Positions 1-11,861 of a stretch of 64,000 nucleotides of DNA are shown here, piece after piece; position 1 is the first letter of the stretch, and each line of letters opens with the position of its first letter. A program made the translations under genes and the position numbers. The stretch is from NCBI GenBank assembly GCA_008704415.1, contig VXIS01000047.1:124001-188000 (forward strand), written 5' to 3'. Source of the stretch: Sphaerosporella brunnea (Eukaryota; Ascomycota; Pezizomycetes; Pezizales; Pyronemataceae). The notes below the pieces were generated by a model that worked only from the letters and a program-made list of their open reading frames with translations, had not been told where the DNA came from and ran no database searches.

Positions 1-386
1 CGCCCAGCGCGGTGAGGAGCGGCAATAGGCTCCGCCCGCAACTTGGGGGGATGGGCGTTCTGGTTTGGTGTTGAGGAATCACTTTATCGTGGTAGGCCAT
101 TATAAGTACGGGTGTACTCAACTCGATCCACCGCCCACCAGCTCATCCAGCATCTACCGGGGCAGTTTTCAGATATTTGTGCTGCTGCCACCGCTCACCA
201 CGTCGTTTCGGGCGATATCGGAGCGCAGCAGCAACAAGCAGGCTGCCTCCAGATCTAGATGGCTGTCGGCATATATCGCCAGCGGATAGGGGTGAGTCAC
301 TGCAAGATCTGAATCATACATGGACTCCTGGACCACAAGCTGGAATACTTATATGTGTTCAAGGTCTTGCGCAAATTCCAGTCGCC

Positions 387-815
387 TTACAGCGTACGCG
401 CTACCATGCAAACCACACAAGACGCAGAGTCAAACCCCGGGAAAGCCACGCCTAGACGAGGTATGTTCACCGCCCGCAATATCAAGCGTGATGTCTCCAC
501 TTTTGACATGGCGACCGACCGTTCAAGAGCCATGCGAGGAGTCACCAGGCATGGCGTATACCGAAGTTTCAGCGCCAGGCTGCGGATGTCCCCATAGTCA
601 ATGGCCTGCTCAACGGTAGCACAGTTGCCCACCGCGCGCGAGATATAGTCCATAGTGCGTTTTGGAAAGACAAGGTCGATATGCTGTTCTGCTGCCGGTG
701 CCACCAGTTCCGGTAGCGCGGCGCGGCCGGGCGCAGACTGGTGCAGGTTGAATCCTGGCAAGGATCTCGCCGCCAGTCCGATAATCAGCACATTCCGCTC
801 GCGGGTGTCATACAT
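387..815 (-). CDS. hypothetical protein, 142 aa
   Basis: An ATG-initiated frame of 142 codons that I do not recognise. It has balanced composition, with a mixed hydrophobic and charged middle (around residues 45-110) that reads more like protein than most frames nearby. An overlapping plus-strand frame at 355-597 also looks tolerable, so the strand is not settled. No domain, signal peptide or membrane segment is visible. The neighbour at 1.5-2.2 kb is a decayed retrotransposon, so this may be a relic too. Confidence 0.28.
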   Translation of the reverse strand: MYDTRERNVLIIGLAARSLPGFNLHQSAPGRAALPELVAPAAEQHIDLVFPKRTMDYISRAVGNCATVEQAIDYGDIRSLALKLRYTPCLVTPRMALERSVAMSKVETSRLILRAVNIPRLGVAFPGFDSASCVVCMVARTL

Positions 816-1515
816 GGGAGTGCAGCCGGTGCCGTCGGCGGTTCCAATGCAGGACAGTGTAACGGATGGAAATAAACAGGACGGAATGTGGATAAGGCTT
901 CAGGCTGGGGTCTGAGGAGCGGAGACAGAACGTAGACGCCACTGCAACAAAAGGGGCACCCAGGTTATACTGCTATACCTCAAGAACAAAGGGCTGCAAG
1001 CTACGAAGGTATGCATTCCAACGTAGGAGAAAGAACAAGAGTGCATTGTTGCACGAAGAGGAAAGGCTACGTGCAGGAGATATAGCACCTTTTTATACCT
1101 TTCCATGGCAACAAACAGAAACAAACGGAGACCAAAACACAAATTGATTAGTGCTAGTTGTGGGTCAGGAGAGGTCCATGTCTATTATGGGTTCAACCCG
1201 CGGTAGGTGGCTCGCAACGTACATCATGCGTCACTCAACTCATATCTTGGACCCTGCACCGTCACTGAACCCACATACCGCTCCCTACCCAATGAAACCA
1301 CAACCCCTTGTCAAGACAGAATAACTCTCTGAACCCGCGTGCGTACGCCTTCCCATTCAAAACGGTGTTTCCTCTGCTGGAATCCATTTATACATCGTCA
1401 AGAAGTTGCCTGGAATGGGTGGTTGGTGTCTACTGGCGTCGACCGTCACACTGAGCTCAGCTATCTCCAGGCGTTCTCCTAGCATCGGAAGGTCCAGCGT
1501 TGTACGTTCGGCGTC
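816..1515. other. no gene seen
   Basis: About 700 bp between a hypothetical frame and the retrotransposon relic. Only short overlapping frames with no recognisable protein are present. It lies downstream of the integrase relic, where the 3' end of that element would be expected, but I cannot define an LTR by eye. Confidence 0.4.
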
Positions 1516-2151
1516 TTAGCGGGCAGACTCAGAATGCTTCGGACCAGCGGGTGCCTTCTGGTCAAGCCGCAATTGAGGCACTCTGCCCATTTCAGAGTCC
1601 ATGGCGGTACGTGTCGTCGCCTTGTGTTTTATGGCATTGTACGTAAACTCTGCCATCGGCAGGAGTGTCACCCATTGCACTGGGGTTTCCAGCTGCGGAA
1701 TGTAGACTTTTAGATATTTTTCGGAGATCGGATTCGCTTTTATAGCCTGGCCATCCAGCTGTGGGTCATATAAGGTACGCAGTCGTAGCTTCACAACATG
1801 CTGCCCGCACAGAGAATGACAGAAGTCAGATGTCAAGCGCGTATCACGATCCGACATGATTGACAGCGGTAATACGGGTGAGTTTTCGTACATAGAAATG
1901 GACGGAGGTTATCGCAAAACGCTCTGCAATCAGGACTGCTTCAGTGAACGGAATCGACCAAGCACGCTTGCTGAAGCGGGGTGGGGTTTAACAGTTGCAC
2001 CGCGGCATATCCTTCCTTTGAACGTGGAGACTTCGTGATGAAGTCGATGTTGCCACGTTCTCCTTGTTGCGATATGATTGGAAGCGTCTGTAGTTACACT
2101 GTTCTTCTGCATCATGGGATGGCACACATTACAGCCACGTACCCAGGCCAT
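1516..2151 (-). mobile_element. Ty3/gypsy integrase relic
   Basis: Read on the minus strand, two adjacent frames match the integrase of Ty3/gypsy LTR retrotransposons. The upstream part (2151-1930) holds a GC-x2-C segment like the end of the H2C2 zinc-binding region. The downstream part (1893-1516) holds the core with SDRD-x-RLTS, then a DPQLDGQ segment, then VQWVTLLPMAEFTYN, in family order and spacing. In active integrases the catalytic Glu follows DGQ within a few residues (DGQTER). Here that place reads QAIKAN, so the third acidic residue is lost. The frame is also broken between the two parts. No reverse transcriptase or RNase H could be found upstream. It is a dead fragment. Confidence 0.62.
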
Positions 2152-5100
2152 CCCCGTATTTGTCGGTTGAGGCTAGAAATGGCGGCGGGTTACTGCTGGT
2201 CCAGTCTTTACGACGCCTCCTCAAAATGTGTGTGCTCAGATGTCAAAGAACTGGGGCATACTCCAAAAGCGTTTGGTATGTGTTTACTGACTTCAATCAA
2301 CAATCCTCGGGATCAAAATAACAAGGCACACAATGTTCACCGCGTACATGATTTTTTTCAGGTTATGAACTTCCGTGTTGCTTTTGAGGCTTCCGTCTGA
2401 TCAGCAACGTGACCAGAATACGAGCCATACCATGCAAGTAGATTTCAAAATTGGCTGCACTCCCATTCAATAGAGTGATGCTCAATATCCGATGGCAAAA
2501 CGTTGTTCTGATAATTGACATCAAAATGGTAGGTCTCAACAGCGAGCCCGCCCGGCCAGCTGCCGTGGGCGCATGTGGGCTGAACACAAAGCGCGGCTGA
2601 TGGTTTCGGCTGCGGCCCACGACGGAGACCACAATGACGACGAATTCGACCACTATGATCTCAACTACTTCGATAAAATGAAAGGTACATAAAAATGTTC
2701 GCCGTGTAAAATAATGACCAGGAGGAGATCCCTGATAGGAGTGTACAGTAACATTACAGATTCTGATGAGTTTATCGGCGCCGATTGAACTCCGCCACCC
2801 GCAGTGATCAGTACTGGGTTCAGAGCAGTTGTAGGACTGGTCAATGCGCATAAGATAGGTATAATGCTCGCATTTTCCGCCATTAGGGCTGTGTCTGCCG
2901 CCGCATACAGGATAACGTGTAGTTTCGCCTTCCAAATCAACCAGTGTTCCTCGCGGGACGGGGCGGTCTGTAGGTCGGTCTGGACGGTCTGCCATAGTCC
3001 AGTCAAGTCCGCACTTGACAGAGCAGTCCTCGATTTATCTAGGACTGGAAAACCTGGTGCATGAGTTCGGCGGACTGGATCAGTCCTCACCTATGTAATA
3101 TCTATATGCAATGAGCCTCAACGTGCCAGCGGTGCGCATCATGGTAGGGCCAACACGCGCCGAAGAAAAAAAAACTCTGTATTTTTGCCACCCCGGCTCA
3201 CCGCTTCAAATTCCGGCAATCCTAACATCGTGAGCCTTCCACTGTTGCCACCCAACAAAACCACATCCGAACCTCATCAACGCGCATCCCATTCGCCACT
3301 GGGCTCTGAGACCCTGAATGAAAACTCTCATTGCCATCGAACTGTAAGTCACTCACTACGTGTCAGATTGGACCCTGGGTATGGGCTCATCAGAGCGAGC
3401 CATGCTGAGAATACAGAGCTTGAGGAGATGCTAAATGCTCTCTGTATACAGCAACCCAATGGGGGCACGGTTGGATAGCCTGAGCGTGAGGCATAAAGGA
3501 GTTTTGGAGCGCGCGGAGGATGCATTAACGGTGGCGGTTTGTATATACAATCCTTATGCGATACATTACTCCGCTGCAAGTATGCAGTCAACTGCGTGGC
3601 CTACAGGCGGTCCAGTCCATGCCGCCCCAAAGAACTACTGGTCCCTGGCAATCTCTGGGACTGGACTGCATGATGTGGTCCAGGTCCGGTCCACGCTCAG
3701 GACTGGTCGGACTCGACTTGAGGAACACAGAAATCAACGGTGGTAATGAACATGCAGTGTGATAAGTGAAGATAGACAGGAATTATGTGAAAGTGAAGCC
3801 AGAATCCAAACCAGCTATTAGTAACTTCATTAGACATCTTCTGGATTATGATTCTGGGTGGTGCGCGACTCCTGATCCAACCGAGCCGATGTCAGTTGTG
3901 TGCATATGTGTATTTCTGCCACCAGCAGTGCGCCCTTCGGAAATAATCGCCTTTCACAGACGAGAAGCCGGTCGACCATGCTGTCGTGTCCGCGAACAAT
4001 GTTGCCCACGCCCCCGCAAGCAGCGCCGACCATGCAATCGAGAAACCATCCAAAGTGGCAGACAATCTGTTCTTCCCCAGGTGGTGGAAGCCCAAAAAGC
4101 ATGGCAGTCGCGAGATAAGCCCACACGGTTGTAGATTCACCGGTTGGCCCCAGAGCTTTCAACTGACTTACAGCACCCGGAAGTGCTTAGCTGCCTCAGA
4201 GGTTTCCCAGGGTCCGCCCAACGTAGACAGAACTGGCAACATTCACCGCATTCGTCAGTTGCGTGTGACCATCCAACCGGCTGCGGACCTGCACATGGTG
4301 ATGCTCTACACGTCGCGAATCCGAGGTTTTGATGCATTCTGAACCGCGTCCATGATTCCGCGACGTTTGGGCTGCTCGACCTCGGTAGAGATAGCCGTAA
4401 TCTGGTCTTATCGTACTGTAACAACGTTGCGGGACTTGCGGGTCGTTCGCGACGTGTGATTTTGAAAACCAGACATGTTGACCGCACGTTGACACAAAGC
4501 CCAGCGCGTTGCCATGGGACCTATATCCCCCAATAGTGTTTAGGGTGGAATGCCCTGCCCCTGCCATATGCGGTGAGCCACAACTGGATCGTCAGGATTT
4601 TGTCACAGCCTCATCGAAGCACCCAGATGCGGCTGGTTAGCTGTAGCTGTATCAGCGTTCTCAGTTCAACCCCAGCAGTGCTTGATAACACCGGTCGCAG
4701 CTCAACTACATACACCCCTAATGAATCCACTCAGCTCAAGTGCGACGATACGCCTATCCTGCCAGTCAACCTCGATGCTAGATTGCTGGGTCTGTGAGTT
4801 GTGACGCTTTGAGCGCAGTGGTTACCGCTTCGCCATCGAGGCAGCGCCCTGAGCAAGCGGCGCACAAGTGCAGGCTTCACTCCGTCTACTCGCTTGGACT
4901 CTGTGTTCCATTCATGCGGTGATGAAGCCCAATCCGGGATGCGTCAATGCTACTATGCAACCAAATCGGGACGGAGTGATTACCGGTGAAATACCCCTTG
5001 TCTCACCGTTCATCGTCCATATGCATGCAGCAGCGCATCCTGCCGGAACGGATAAAGGCAAGTCTTTCTGGCACCCCACGGGCGTCGATCAGATTCTCGC

Positions 5101-6390
5101 TTCGGTGGCCGGTAGCTACCTTTGAAGTCCCACCCTTTCATCCCGATGGAGGGCGGCAGAGTGGTGATCTGGCGCGTGATTGAGCCGCATTCATCTGGCT
5201 CAGTGATATCAAGGGGTACTGTTGCACGCCATTCTGCAGCGCGTCATGAAAAGCGCTTTGTTTGCAGCGCTCTGGGAGCAACCATCCAACACGGGAGGGA
5301 GACTGCAGTGTTCTGTTTTGGGCGCAAGAAGAGTGGCACCCACGGGTGGATCATTTCTGAGCTAGGAAACGGATAGCACAGCCCATGTCTAGCTCTAGGC
5401 AAGTCGTGTTTGTCAAAGTGTGATCACAGATCAGCCACCGCACAATGTGGTCCGGGTGATTGTTAAGCCTTCGCCGGACAACCGCTTGCCATGCACAGAT
5501 GTTAGGTCACTGGGTTTCGGTGATGCGCAGGAAGATGACTTACTAAGCTGCTGTAATACCCCCCGGCAGGCGCCATTCCGTATCACTTTCAACAGAGGAT
5601 GGCTTTGAAGCCCTACATACCAAAAGCTTAAGAGCGCGGTGCAGAGCATAATGTCTGGTGTTAGCTGTATTTGTATTTCATGGCGATCTTGCAGCGCGTC
5701 CCCATGCAGTGCGCGGTCTAGTCCAGACGGATCGCTATGCGTCTCCTCCTCAGCCTAGGTCCTTTCGACGCTTTGGTGCTCTTGTTGGGGTAGCCGCTCG
5801 GAGGCAATGGTGTGTCCGTCAGCGCATCAGGACAGTGCACATGAGGTCGCCCGGTACACCTGAAGTATTGCTCCCATATTCCAGTCTGTACAATCCGATA
5901 CGGCGTCGGGGAAGCGAGTGAGTCTCTCAGCCGTCGAAACAGCTAAACAGGCACGATGACGGTGTTCGTGGGTCCTGGTTTTCAGCGTCCACGTGGTCAG
6001 CGTGTACTGTTGACTAATGACGCTCATCGTACATTCAGAGCGGTACAGGTTTCATCTCTTGGATGGGATCATTGGAGCGCGCACCTCTACTTCCAATTGA
6101 AATTGTTCTCACGGCTTGCTTGCTCAATTGTGTTACATCCTCGAAACCAGTGGTGATTCTTTGGTTACATCCTTAACACATACAACGAATCCGCATCGTG
6201 TCCCTGCGGCATGGGCAATCGAGCGTCGCTAGATGCACTGGTACTCAGAGAATACAGAGCAGAGCGGCAATTCCACAGCATACTATGGATCATACATATT
6301 GACACTCACCGCGGTTGTTATCACTCGTAGTTAGCTATTTGCGCGTCAATTTGTCACCGCGAGTGCCGCGCGATCAAGATTCGATATGAT
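2152..6390. other. 4.2 kb without a supportable gene
   Basis: This stretch holds many short overlapping frames. The two longest are minus-strand frames at 2363-2995 and 2665-3090, which overlap each other and resemble nothing I know. GGACTG/CAGTCC motifs cluster at about 2805-3085 and 3600-3720 (listed separately). I see no convincing gene, RNA or intact element in the rest. Confidence 0.4.
2805..3720. repeat. clusters of GGACTG/CAGTCC motifs
   Basis: Two patches (about 2805-3085 and 3600-3720) are dense in GGACTG or its complement, including GGGACTGGACTGCA and GGTCCAGTCC. Similar short patches recur near 10.74, 27.08-27.20 and 42.01-42.05 kb. Dense short inverted motifs of this sort are typical of subterminal regions of non-autonomous DNA transposons, but I could not find terminal repeats with a target duplication here. 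Confidence 0.3.
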
Positions 6391-6394
6391 TAGA

Positions 6395-6403
6395 TTAGGG
6401 TTA
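6395..6403 (+). promoter_or_regulatory. telobox-like motif upstream of coiled-coil gene
   Basis: The sequence TTAGGGTTA lies 135-143 bp before the ATG of the coiled-coil gene. It matches a telomere-repeat-like box. The same motif occurs upstream of several other credible genes in the window. A regulatory role is inference. Confidence 0.25.
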
Positions 6404-6537
6404 CGCCTGGTGAGCCTCAACCCCCAACCGACAATCCGTACCATAAATACCGAACCACCGCCTCTCCCAGTTCCATCCAACCTCCACATCTATCAACGCA
6501 ACCAACAACTACATACAAATCAATCGCCACCACAAGA

Positions 6538-8480
6538 ATGTCTTTCCAAAACCCTCCAATTGGCCCGTCTCCATCGGCGCAGAGCTCGAACGCCAGCGGC
6601 AACGGAATCAACCATCACCTCCCTCAAGACGCTCTTGCGACCGCCCCCGCGAACCGCCTGAAACTCAAGGGCATTGTTCTCCAGGTGTTCGAGCACTCCA
6701 GCGTCGAAGACCTGCGCGCGGCGACGGCGGCCATATCCAACACCGGTGCGACCGTAAGCTCCAACACCGCCCAGAGCCGTACCTCCAGCGCATCCAGTTC
6801 CCGTTCCGGAAGCCCCGTGTCCTCATCCACCACCCCCGGCACCTCTCCGGAGTCGTCTCCCGGCCGCGTAGCCGCGAATGCACTCCGTACCGCCAAGAGC
6901 TCCGGACAACTTCGTCCAGACGCGACTGCGATCACGCTCACCGGTCCGCGTCGCAACTCCAACGCCGTCGCAGCCGCGTACAGCCTGCTCTCGCCATATC
7001 TCCTGACTCCGCAGGTGTTCCTGGAGTGCGAGGCTCTGCTGCACGCCACCAGAGTCCGCGAGGTTCTCGCCTCGGTACGTTCTCCGACGTGATGAATCCT
7101 GACGGATGGCTACTGACCATATCGGACGAGTGACAGATCAGCATGACGCTCGGACGCAACCACATCAACAGCAGCCACCTGTTCCCGAACATGTCGGCCA
7201 ACAGCTTCTCGGACTGGCTGACCAAGTCCCCACAGGTGAAGACGGTCCGTCGCTACACCGGGCTCTCGTATGACCGACTGAAGGCCGTCTGCGCGATGAT
7301 GAACAGCACCATGCACGCCGAAATCAGCGGGGATATCCACGGCGCCACCGTCGAGGCAGCCATCCGCGCTGTGACGTACTGGGGCAAGCACAACAAGCGG
7401 AACCACGAAGAACTTCGCGAGTTCCTGTTGTGGCAGCTTGACGTTGACAGGTTTGAGGACGTTCCTGCGGCTGCCCTGAACGCAGAGCTGAAGGTATACG
7501 TCGCGTCGTTGAACAAGAAGCGCCCCGAATCGTCCCAGTACCATGGCATGGTCAAGCGCCTCAACAAAACCCTGCGCGACCAGCAGATTTATCAGTCTCC
7601 CCACATCGTTCACAAGGCGGGCTTTGACAAACTCAGCAAGGACTGCGGAAAGCTGCGCAAGGATCTTTCTGCGACCGAGGAAGCGCTTCAACGCGAGCAG
7701 ACCGCCCGTGGAAACGACACACGGGCCCACACGAAGCAGATTGCGGTGCTGAATGCCAACCAGAAGCAGCATGATGGTCGAGTCAAAGACCTGCAGACCA
7801 CGATTCATCAGCAGGGTGTCCAGTTGCAGAACATCAAGACCGATCATGCCAAGGAGATCCAGAACATCAAGACCGAGCGTGACAAGGACATTCAGAACAA
7901 CAAGTCCACATATGAGAGGGAGATTCGGTCCCTCAACTCTAAGCTTCAGAACATGAAGACCGAGTATGACCAGGAGATTCTCAACATGAAGACCGATCAT
8001 GACAATGAGATTCAGAACATGAAGACCGCTCATGTCAGCGAGATTCGGTCCCTCAAATCTAAGCTTCAGACCATGAAGACCGATCATGACAAGGACATTC
8101 AGAACATCAAGACGGATCATGACAAGGAGATTCAGAACATCAAGGACGCTCATGAGAGGGAGATTGGGTCCCTCAAGTCTAAGCTTCAGACCATGAAGAC
8201 CGATCATGACAAGGAGATTCAGAAAATGAAGACCGATCATGACAAGGAGACTCAGAAAATGAAGACCGATCATGACAAGGAGATTCAGAAAATGAAGATC
8301 GATCATGACAAGGAGATTCAGTCCCTCAACGCCAAGTTTGACAAGTTGCAGAAGGAGGTCCGAGATCGGGACCTCATCATCGCTGCGCGCGACAAAACCA
8401 TCGCTGAGCGCGACCAGGCCCTCGCCATCCGCGATGCCCAGCTCGATGCGCTTTTCAAGAGGCTAGAAATTACGATATAA
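6538..8480 (+). CDS. two-exon coiled-coil protein, 626 aa
   Basis: Exon 1 is 6538-7074 and exon 2 is 7137-8480. The 62-bp intron has a GTACGT donor, a CTGAC branch site and a GACAG acceptor, and splices in phase 0. Residues 1-179 start as a low-complexity Ser/Thr/Pro-rich region and end in a short ordered-looking segment (about 140-179). Exon 2 opens with a globular region of about 150 residues that I do not recognise (MTLGRNHINSSHLFPN onward). From about residue 345 to the C-terminus it is a long coiled coil. Residues 412-582 are built of 11-residue units close to MKTDHDKEIQN, each group closed by a 7-residue SLKSKLQ-type segment. The product is probably a rod-shaped structural or scaffold protein; cellular role unknown. 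Long antisense frames here are shadows of the repeat. Confidence 0.72.
7833..8345 (+). repeat. 120-bp coding tandem repeat (coiled-coil rod)
   Basis: Three consecutive 120-bp blocks (7833-7952, 7953-8072, 8073-8192) each encode three 11-residue units plus a 7-residue linker containing SKLQ. A fourth block (8193-8345) has four 11-residue units, one extra. The marker AAGCTTCAGA recurs at exactly 120-bp spacing (7941, 8061, 8181). The repeat keeps frame throughout, so it grew by in-frame duplication within the gene. Confidence 0.85.
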
Positions 8481-11203
8481 CAGGCTTCGCAGGAGCCCTC
8501 GGCGCTCTGTGTTCACTCGGGTCGGTCACAGTTTTGGCTAAAGGAGATATGAGAAGATTTTATATGGTCGGAGAGGGATCGCAGGATGCGGGTTTCTTCC
8601 ATTTGTTTTCGTTATGTTTTTTCTTTCCAATTGACATCAGCATACCAGTGATGGGCCAAAATGAGTGAATTTTTGCGGTCGCGACCCGCTGCTGACCAAC
8701 TGACGTATTCCCTTTGCCACAAGCCGTGCATGCCCCACCATCCGAATTTGAAATGTTCGATTGCCGACGGGCTTCGTATGCAGCCCGGCAGCCTAGAACG
8801 GCGATTTCCTGTGTCGGTGCCGCCGCCCCCGTTCGAATACGCCGCGTGGCGTCGGTTAGTGCTAATGCTGGGGTCGGATCATCCCATCACTCATCGGGAG
8901 CGTAGGTATTCATTCGCCCGGGGAGCACGCCAGAGCGATATTCGCGTCAGGCGCTGAGCGCAGGACGCTGGATCTACGCACTGGCCGCGGGACACGTTCA
9001 GGTTTGGGGCCTGGGCTTCTCACGGCAAGAAATGTAAAACCCAGCACCGCCACAACCGTCGGGTGGCGACGCTGGAGCTCGGAGCGGTGGGATGTGAACC
9101 GCTCATCGAAGCGCTGGCGCCGTTGCGGACCCACGATTGCCGCACGCAGGCTGTTTGGGGTGCTGCTTCGGCTGGTTTCTTCGGCACCCCTGGAGGCTGT
9201 CCGTCGCGCTATCCGTCCAAGATCTTTAGCCGCGTAGGCGCGCGATTTGCGCTTATGTAGTACAAAAGAACTCCCGGAGATTCAGTCACCATGGGAGCGC
9301 ATGTGCCAAGGGACAAAAATATGCCTTTGCAAACGGGTTGCCGTGGTGGAGTCACAGTGGGATCCTAAGCAGCATGGACGCACATATTCCTGTATCCACT
9401 TCAGAAGCCCAAGAACTGGCGGAAGCTCCAGCGCGACGCAGTTAGCCGGGAAACATATGACGCTGCAGAGGGAGCTACAGAGAATCACTCAGCCTCGGAC
9501 ATCGAACTTTTGTAGTAGAGTAGTATTTGTATATAAAACCATAAAACCTGGCGTCACCCGCGCGCGCCGTCCCCGCGGTGGCCCGGGTTCAATCACACAA
9601 AGTAATCGAAAGGAAAAAAACCCGTGACCGTGGCTACTAGGCTACCTATTAGCCGTGCGCCTACACGGCGAAAGGTGTTGGACGGATAGCGTGGCGGATA
9701 GCCCCTCGGGATCCCGGGTTTCTTCGATATCGTGTATTTTGTGGGGGCTGGGCCATCAAGACCAATAGAACCGGATTCAGTGATACGCACACCCGGCCTC
9801 GCCGGCGCTGGCACGGCGACAGCCATCCCCACACGCTTGCACGGAACAATAATAGTTGAGATTGAAAAACATTCGTGGCTGGCGGTCCAAGCAGGCTTGG
9901 GGTAACGCGAGAACTCGCAACAACGTGCACGTGAATGACGGTGCTAGTCCCTCAAGGATGGATGCATTGCGATCGTATGGCTATACACAGCCTCCACGCA
10001 GAACCAGTGGCAGCAGGGCACAGCAATGGAAGGTCCCGCAATCACGAAATCACTCGCGATGTGGCGCACTGTTACCCGCACTGCCGTGCAAGGGCATCGA
10101 CCAATACCGCCCCGGTGTCCGCACTTTCATGTGGTGCTGCTGCATGGAGCTCTCCATACCTGATGACGGCCGGCAAAATATCATGGCCGTCATGATGGTG
10201 TTCCAACTGACTGAGTATTGATGAGGCGACGATCATGACGCTGCTACGATCGGCTGACCGTGGTGATTGTGCAGGATGGGTGAATGGTTACCGCTGTCCT
10301 GTGCTATTTGTTGCACACCGTCCTGTTGATGTGCCGTCAGGTAGAAAGGCTCGCCGATACCTGGGCGGACAAGCATCAATTTTCGCTACCGAACTGAGAG
10401 TGACCTGCCTTCAATTCGCCGACGTGTCTACGAAAAACGGAAATCGATTTTCGTCGGATCCGTCAAAATTGAGTGGAGTTGCAGACATTGGACGCGGAGG
10501 AGTACCCACTTGCGCAAGGCTCTTCCAGTTTCGCCGTACCCAGCCAGTTACTGCCCAAGGAGGGCGCCATGTCGTTTATCTACAAGTCATCAGTGTTCAC
10601 ACAAGAGTGACCACGCCTTCACTGCGCACAATCCTTCGCGTGGAGACTGGCAGCTCAACGGCAAACCGACTACAACGGCCAACACCCCTGAAATCATAGC
10701 CTGGCGCGCCGCGCTTCGAGATGTTTCCCATGCAATGCAGTGGACTGGGGCCAAGTACAGTCCAGAATGGCATACGGTCCGATCGGAAGTTAATGGGGTG
10801 CCAATTGTACCCCGCACCGGCGCCACCAATCAAACATGCAGATTGATCAAATGGATTACTCAGTCGAGTCCTGCAGAACCGCTGGATCGCCCGGAGGACA
10901 TCCTCAATCGCGTTATCGGGAAGCGAAGCGGGCTCGGAAAGTGCAGCGTTCTAAAGAACCTGTTCGAAGGCTTTTGCCAGGGCGCGTCCGGCGGTGTACA
11001 CCTTCTGCACAGCGGTTCGTGCACGGGTCTAGATGCGCAGGATAGCCAGATGCGAGCGCGTCCATACCAACGTTCGGTGCCTGAAGCGAGCACGTAGGGC
11101 GGCGTTGGCGAGGATAGATGCGAGGGTCGCGCTGCGGAGGAAGGCGGCATGGTGATGGCGATGGATATTTGATGCGGTTGTTGTAGTTGTTATTGTTCTC
11201 CAG
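8481..11203. other. no supportable gene; contains inverted repeat arms
   Basis: Downstream of the coiled-coil gene only short overlapping frames occur. The one definable structure is the pair of inverted arms at 9174-9242 and 9657-9726. A plus-strand frame at 10510-11097 is open for 195 codons but resembles nothing and has no supporting splice structure. Confidence 0.4.
9174..9726. repeat. decayed element with inverted terminal arms
   Basis: The left arm (9174-9242) and the reverse complement of the right arm (9657-9726) share CGCTATCCGTCCAA, then a near match to CTTTNGCCG, then GTAGGCGC. Both start with TTTCTTCG at the outer edge. The 414-bp interior is different sequence with no gene. Divergence between the arms shows the element is old. 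I could not define a target duplication. Confidence 0.45.
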
Positions 11204-11861
11204 CCGCCCTGCGCTGTTGCGTGCGCCCCGTTCTTTTCGACCTTGGCCGCGATCATCGCAAGGCGTTACGTGCCGCCTGCCGGCCCGCGACCGCCCACCG
11301 AGACGTCACCCTGCACCTGCGGCCGGATACGGTGTCATTGCGCCCACATCGACGACGGCGGCCTTTACCTGCACGTGTTCAGCCGCGGAAATTACACCGT
11401 ATTCGCACCGAATATTCCGCCGTGTATCGTAGAGTGCCAAGGCGAGGAAGACCGTGCGATCGCACAGATGGCGGGAGAAATGCTGCCTGTAGTGGTTGAC
11501 CGCGTTAATCAGCTGGCGGGTGGCCATCCTGACGCCTTGATCGATGGACAAAGAACGGTACCCACTCCCCCCCCCCCCCCCCAGCCCACCTCCATCGCAA
11601 ATACTGATGGCTTAGATCCACCTCATTAATGCACAGCAATCCTGAATGCGCTACCCGCGCGGCACATTGTCGGTGGAGTCTTTGTCCCAGCTGCAAGACG
11701 ACACCTTAGATCAGGCATCACCAGATTCGGCAATCGAGGTTCCTCCGGAGAGGAAACTGGAGGTGGCGCCGGATCAGCGGGCGGCGGCCACATTGTTGCT
11801 TGCGCTGTTGGCGGAGGTAGAGCAAGTCTGGACGGATTTTCTGCTGCAGAGCCGTAAATAG
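11204..11861 (+). CDS. small spliced gene, Cys-rich segment, function unknown
   Basis: Two frames join in phase: exon A to 11557 and exon B 11691-11861, across a 133-bp intron with a GTACCC donor, an internal run of about 16 C and a TTTGTCCCAG acceptor. Exon A carries a Cys-rich stretch (CTCGRIRCHC) and then an ordered-looking segment with DDGGLYLHVFSRGNY. Exon B is acidic and ends in an amphipathic helix (TLLLALLAEVEQVWTDFLL). There is no in-frame ATG in exon A before the stop at 11153, so an upstream exon must exist. The TTCTCCAG at 11196-11203 is a reasonable acceptor for it, and the start is therefore undefined. The Cys pattern could bind zinc, but I recognise no family. Confidence 0.42.
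11558..11690 (+). other. intron with homopolymer C tract
   Basis: The proposed intron contains a run of about 16 consecutive C, unusual for a fungal intron and prone to length change. If the tract shifts, the upstream reading frame is unaffected because it lies inside the intron. Confidence 0.35.

Noticed and set aside
7110..8306. 398-codon minus-strand frame made of LHFLNLLVMIG-like repeats
   Set aside because: It is the exact antisense of the coiled-coil tandem repeat. The 120-bp unit keeps all frames open, and the plus strand has the intron and better composition.
9570..9600. GGGTTCAATC near a GC-rich stretch as a tRNA T-arm
   Set aside because: No cloverleaf can be built; it lies inside the inverted-arm element.
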